Assembly (NCBI RefSeq): GCF_000333895.2
Contig: NZ_ANFM02000018.1
Location: 1-64,000, forward strand
Direction of reading: 5' to 3'
Origin: Grimontia indica
GTDB lineage: Bacteria > Pseudomonadota > Gammaproteobacteria > Enterobacterales > Vibrionaceae
Length of the DNA: 64,000 nt
How positions within the stretch are numbered: position 1 is the first letter of the stretch; each line of letters begins with the position of its first letter. Made by a program: the position numbers and the translations under genes. Of this stretch, positions 63,676 to 64,000 are shown piece by piece. The notes beneath the pieces are model-generated. The model saw only the letters and a list, made by a program, of their open reading frames with translations. It ran no database searches and had not been told where the DNA came from.

Positions 63676-64000
63676 AAAAGGACCCCGTATAACTGTAGGG
63701 AAAAGAGTTTGTTTTTAATTCTATGTTACTAGTTTGTTAAATTAGGCGTCTTATAGGACAAGGGTCAAGCTATTAATTCAAACGCTTGTTCAAATTATGA
63801 TGCATGTAACGCTGCAACAATCAGCGTTAGAGATTTACTGACAAGAATAGCATTTGTCTTTCAGCGTGTTACACCTTGATAACACTTGTTGGTCCAGCTT
63901 ATGCAATGCCCTTCACGCTTCTCATCTTTTTTGCATCTATATGGCTCATAATTTATACGGATGTACTATCTTTAAGACTGTTAAGTTAAGGGTCGGTAGT
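63676..64000. promoter_or_regulatory. Upstream region of the acyl-CoA synthetase gene
   Basis: No gene. Three dyads are seen: AATTCAAACGCTTG-TTCAAATT (63775-63796, imperfect, like a PsrA/fatty-acid regulator site), TAACGCTG-N7-CAGCGTTA (63807-63829, perfect) and GTGTTA-N8-TAACAC (63866-63885). The last two may belong to a gene beyond the window. Confidence 0.35.

Noticed and set aside
63888-63903. FadR-like site (TTGGTCCAGC) upstream of the acyl-CoA synthetase gene
   Set aside because: Only one half-site matches the FadR consensus; too weak to call.

Overview
The window looks like a piece of a marine Vibrionaceae genome. The evidence is a complete CAI-1 quorum-sensing pair (cqsA/cqsS), a gcvP-gcvH / XRE regulator / gcvT locus laid out as in vibrios, a ToxR-type membrane regulator, a Vibrio-like secreted trypsin with chitin-binding modules, EfpL, and protein sequences closest in memory to Vibrio/Photobacterium/Enterovibrio/Grimontia. 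In V. cholerae both cqsAS and the gcv locus sit on chromosome 2, so a secondary-chromosome origin is plausible. That placement and the genus are inference. No rRNA, tRNA, CRISPR array, prophage or intact transposase is visible.

Layout. 0.5-2.9 kb: DUF969-DUF979-pcp operon (pyroglutamyl peptides). 3.2-4.4 kb: porin, followed by a possible minus-strand structured RNA. 4.8-8.8 kb: orphan PotD, acetyltransferase plus RidA, lipoprotein hydrolase, small protein. 8.8-9.4 kb: two different MITE-like repeats side by side. 9.4-11.8 kb: Fur-box-controlled fagA-fumC, then trxC. 11.9-20.0 kb: a LysR regulator divergent from a seven-gene catabolic cluster (RidA, semialdehyde dehydrogenase, metal-site-altered M19 protein, BCCT transporter, two unrecognised proteins). 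20.0-23.4 kb: chitin-binding trypsin, efpL, a second MITE copy, NUDIX. 23.7-28.4 kb: TonB receptor-YfiR-GGDEF operon behind paired palindromes. 28.5-31.4 kb: LysE exporter, LysR, two GSTs. 31.5-34.3 kb: proaerolysin gene preceded by a ToxR/ToxS-like pair. 35.0-41.6 kb: M20 peptidase, AraC plus exporter, zinc-ribbon pair, His-less class II aldolase homologue, DUF4332 protein, esterase. 41.8-45.2 kb: cqsA and cqsS, convergent. 45.6-47.8 kb: chemoreceptor. 48.2-55.4 kb: gcvP-gcvH-sdaA divergent from XRE regulator-gcvT, with two copies of one palindromic operator between them. 55.7-63.7 kb: J-domain protein, EamA transporter, large hybrid histidine kinase, YfcZ-like protein, acyl-CoA synthetase.

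How the genes work together. Much of the window is amino-acid and amine use (pyroglutamate, polyamine, betaine-like substrate, serine/glycine) plus signalling (quorum sensing, c-di-GMP, chemotaxis, hybrid phosphorelay) and secreted activities (aerolysin, trypsin). The best candidates for something not yet described are the 12.9-20.0 kb catabolic cluster with its two unknown proteins, the ToxR/S-like pair facing a pore-forming toxin, and the TonB-YfiR-GGDEF operon. All coordinates use the start codon I consider most likely, which is often internal to the longest open frame.
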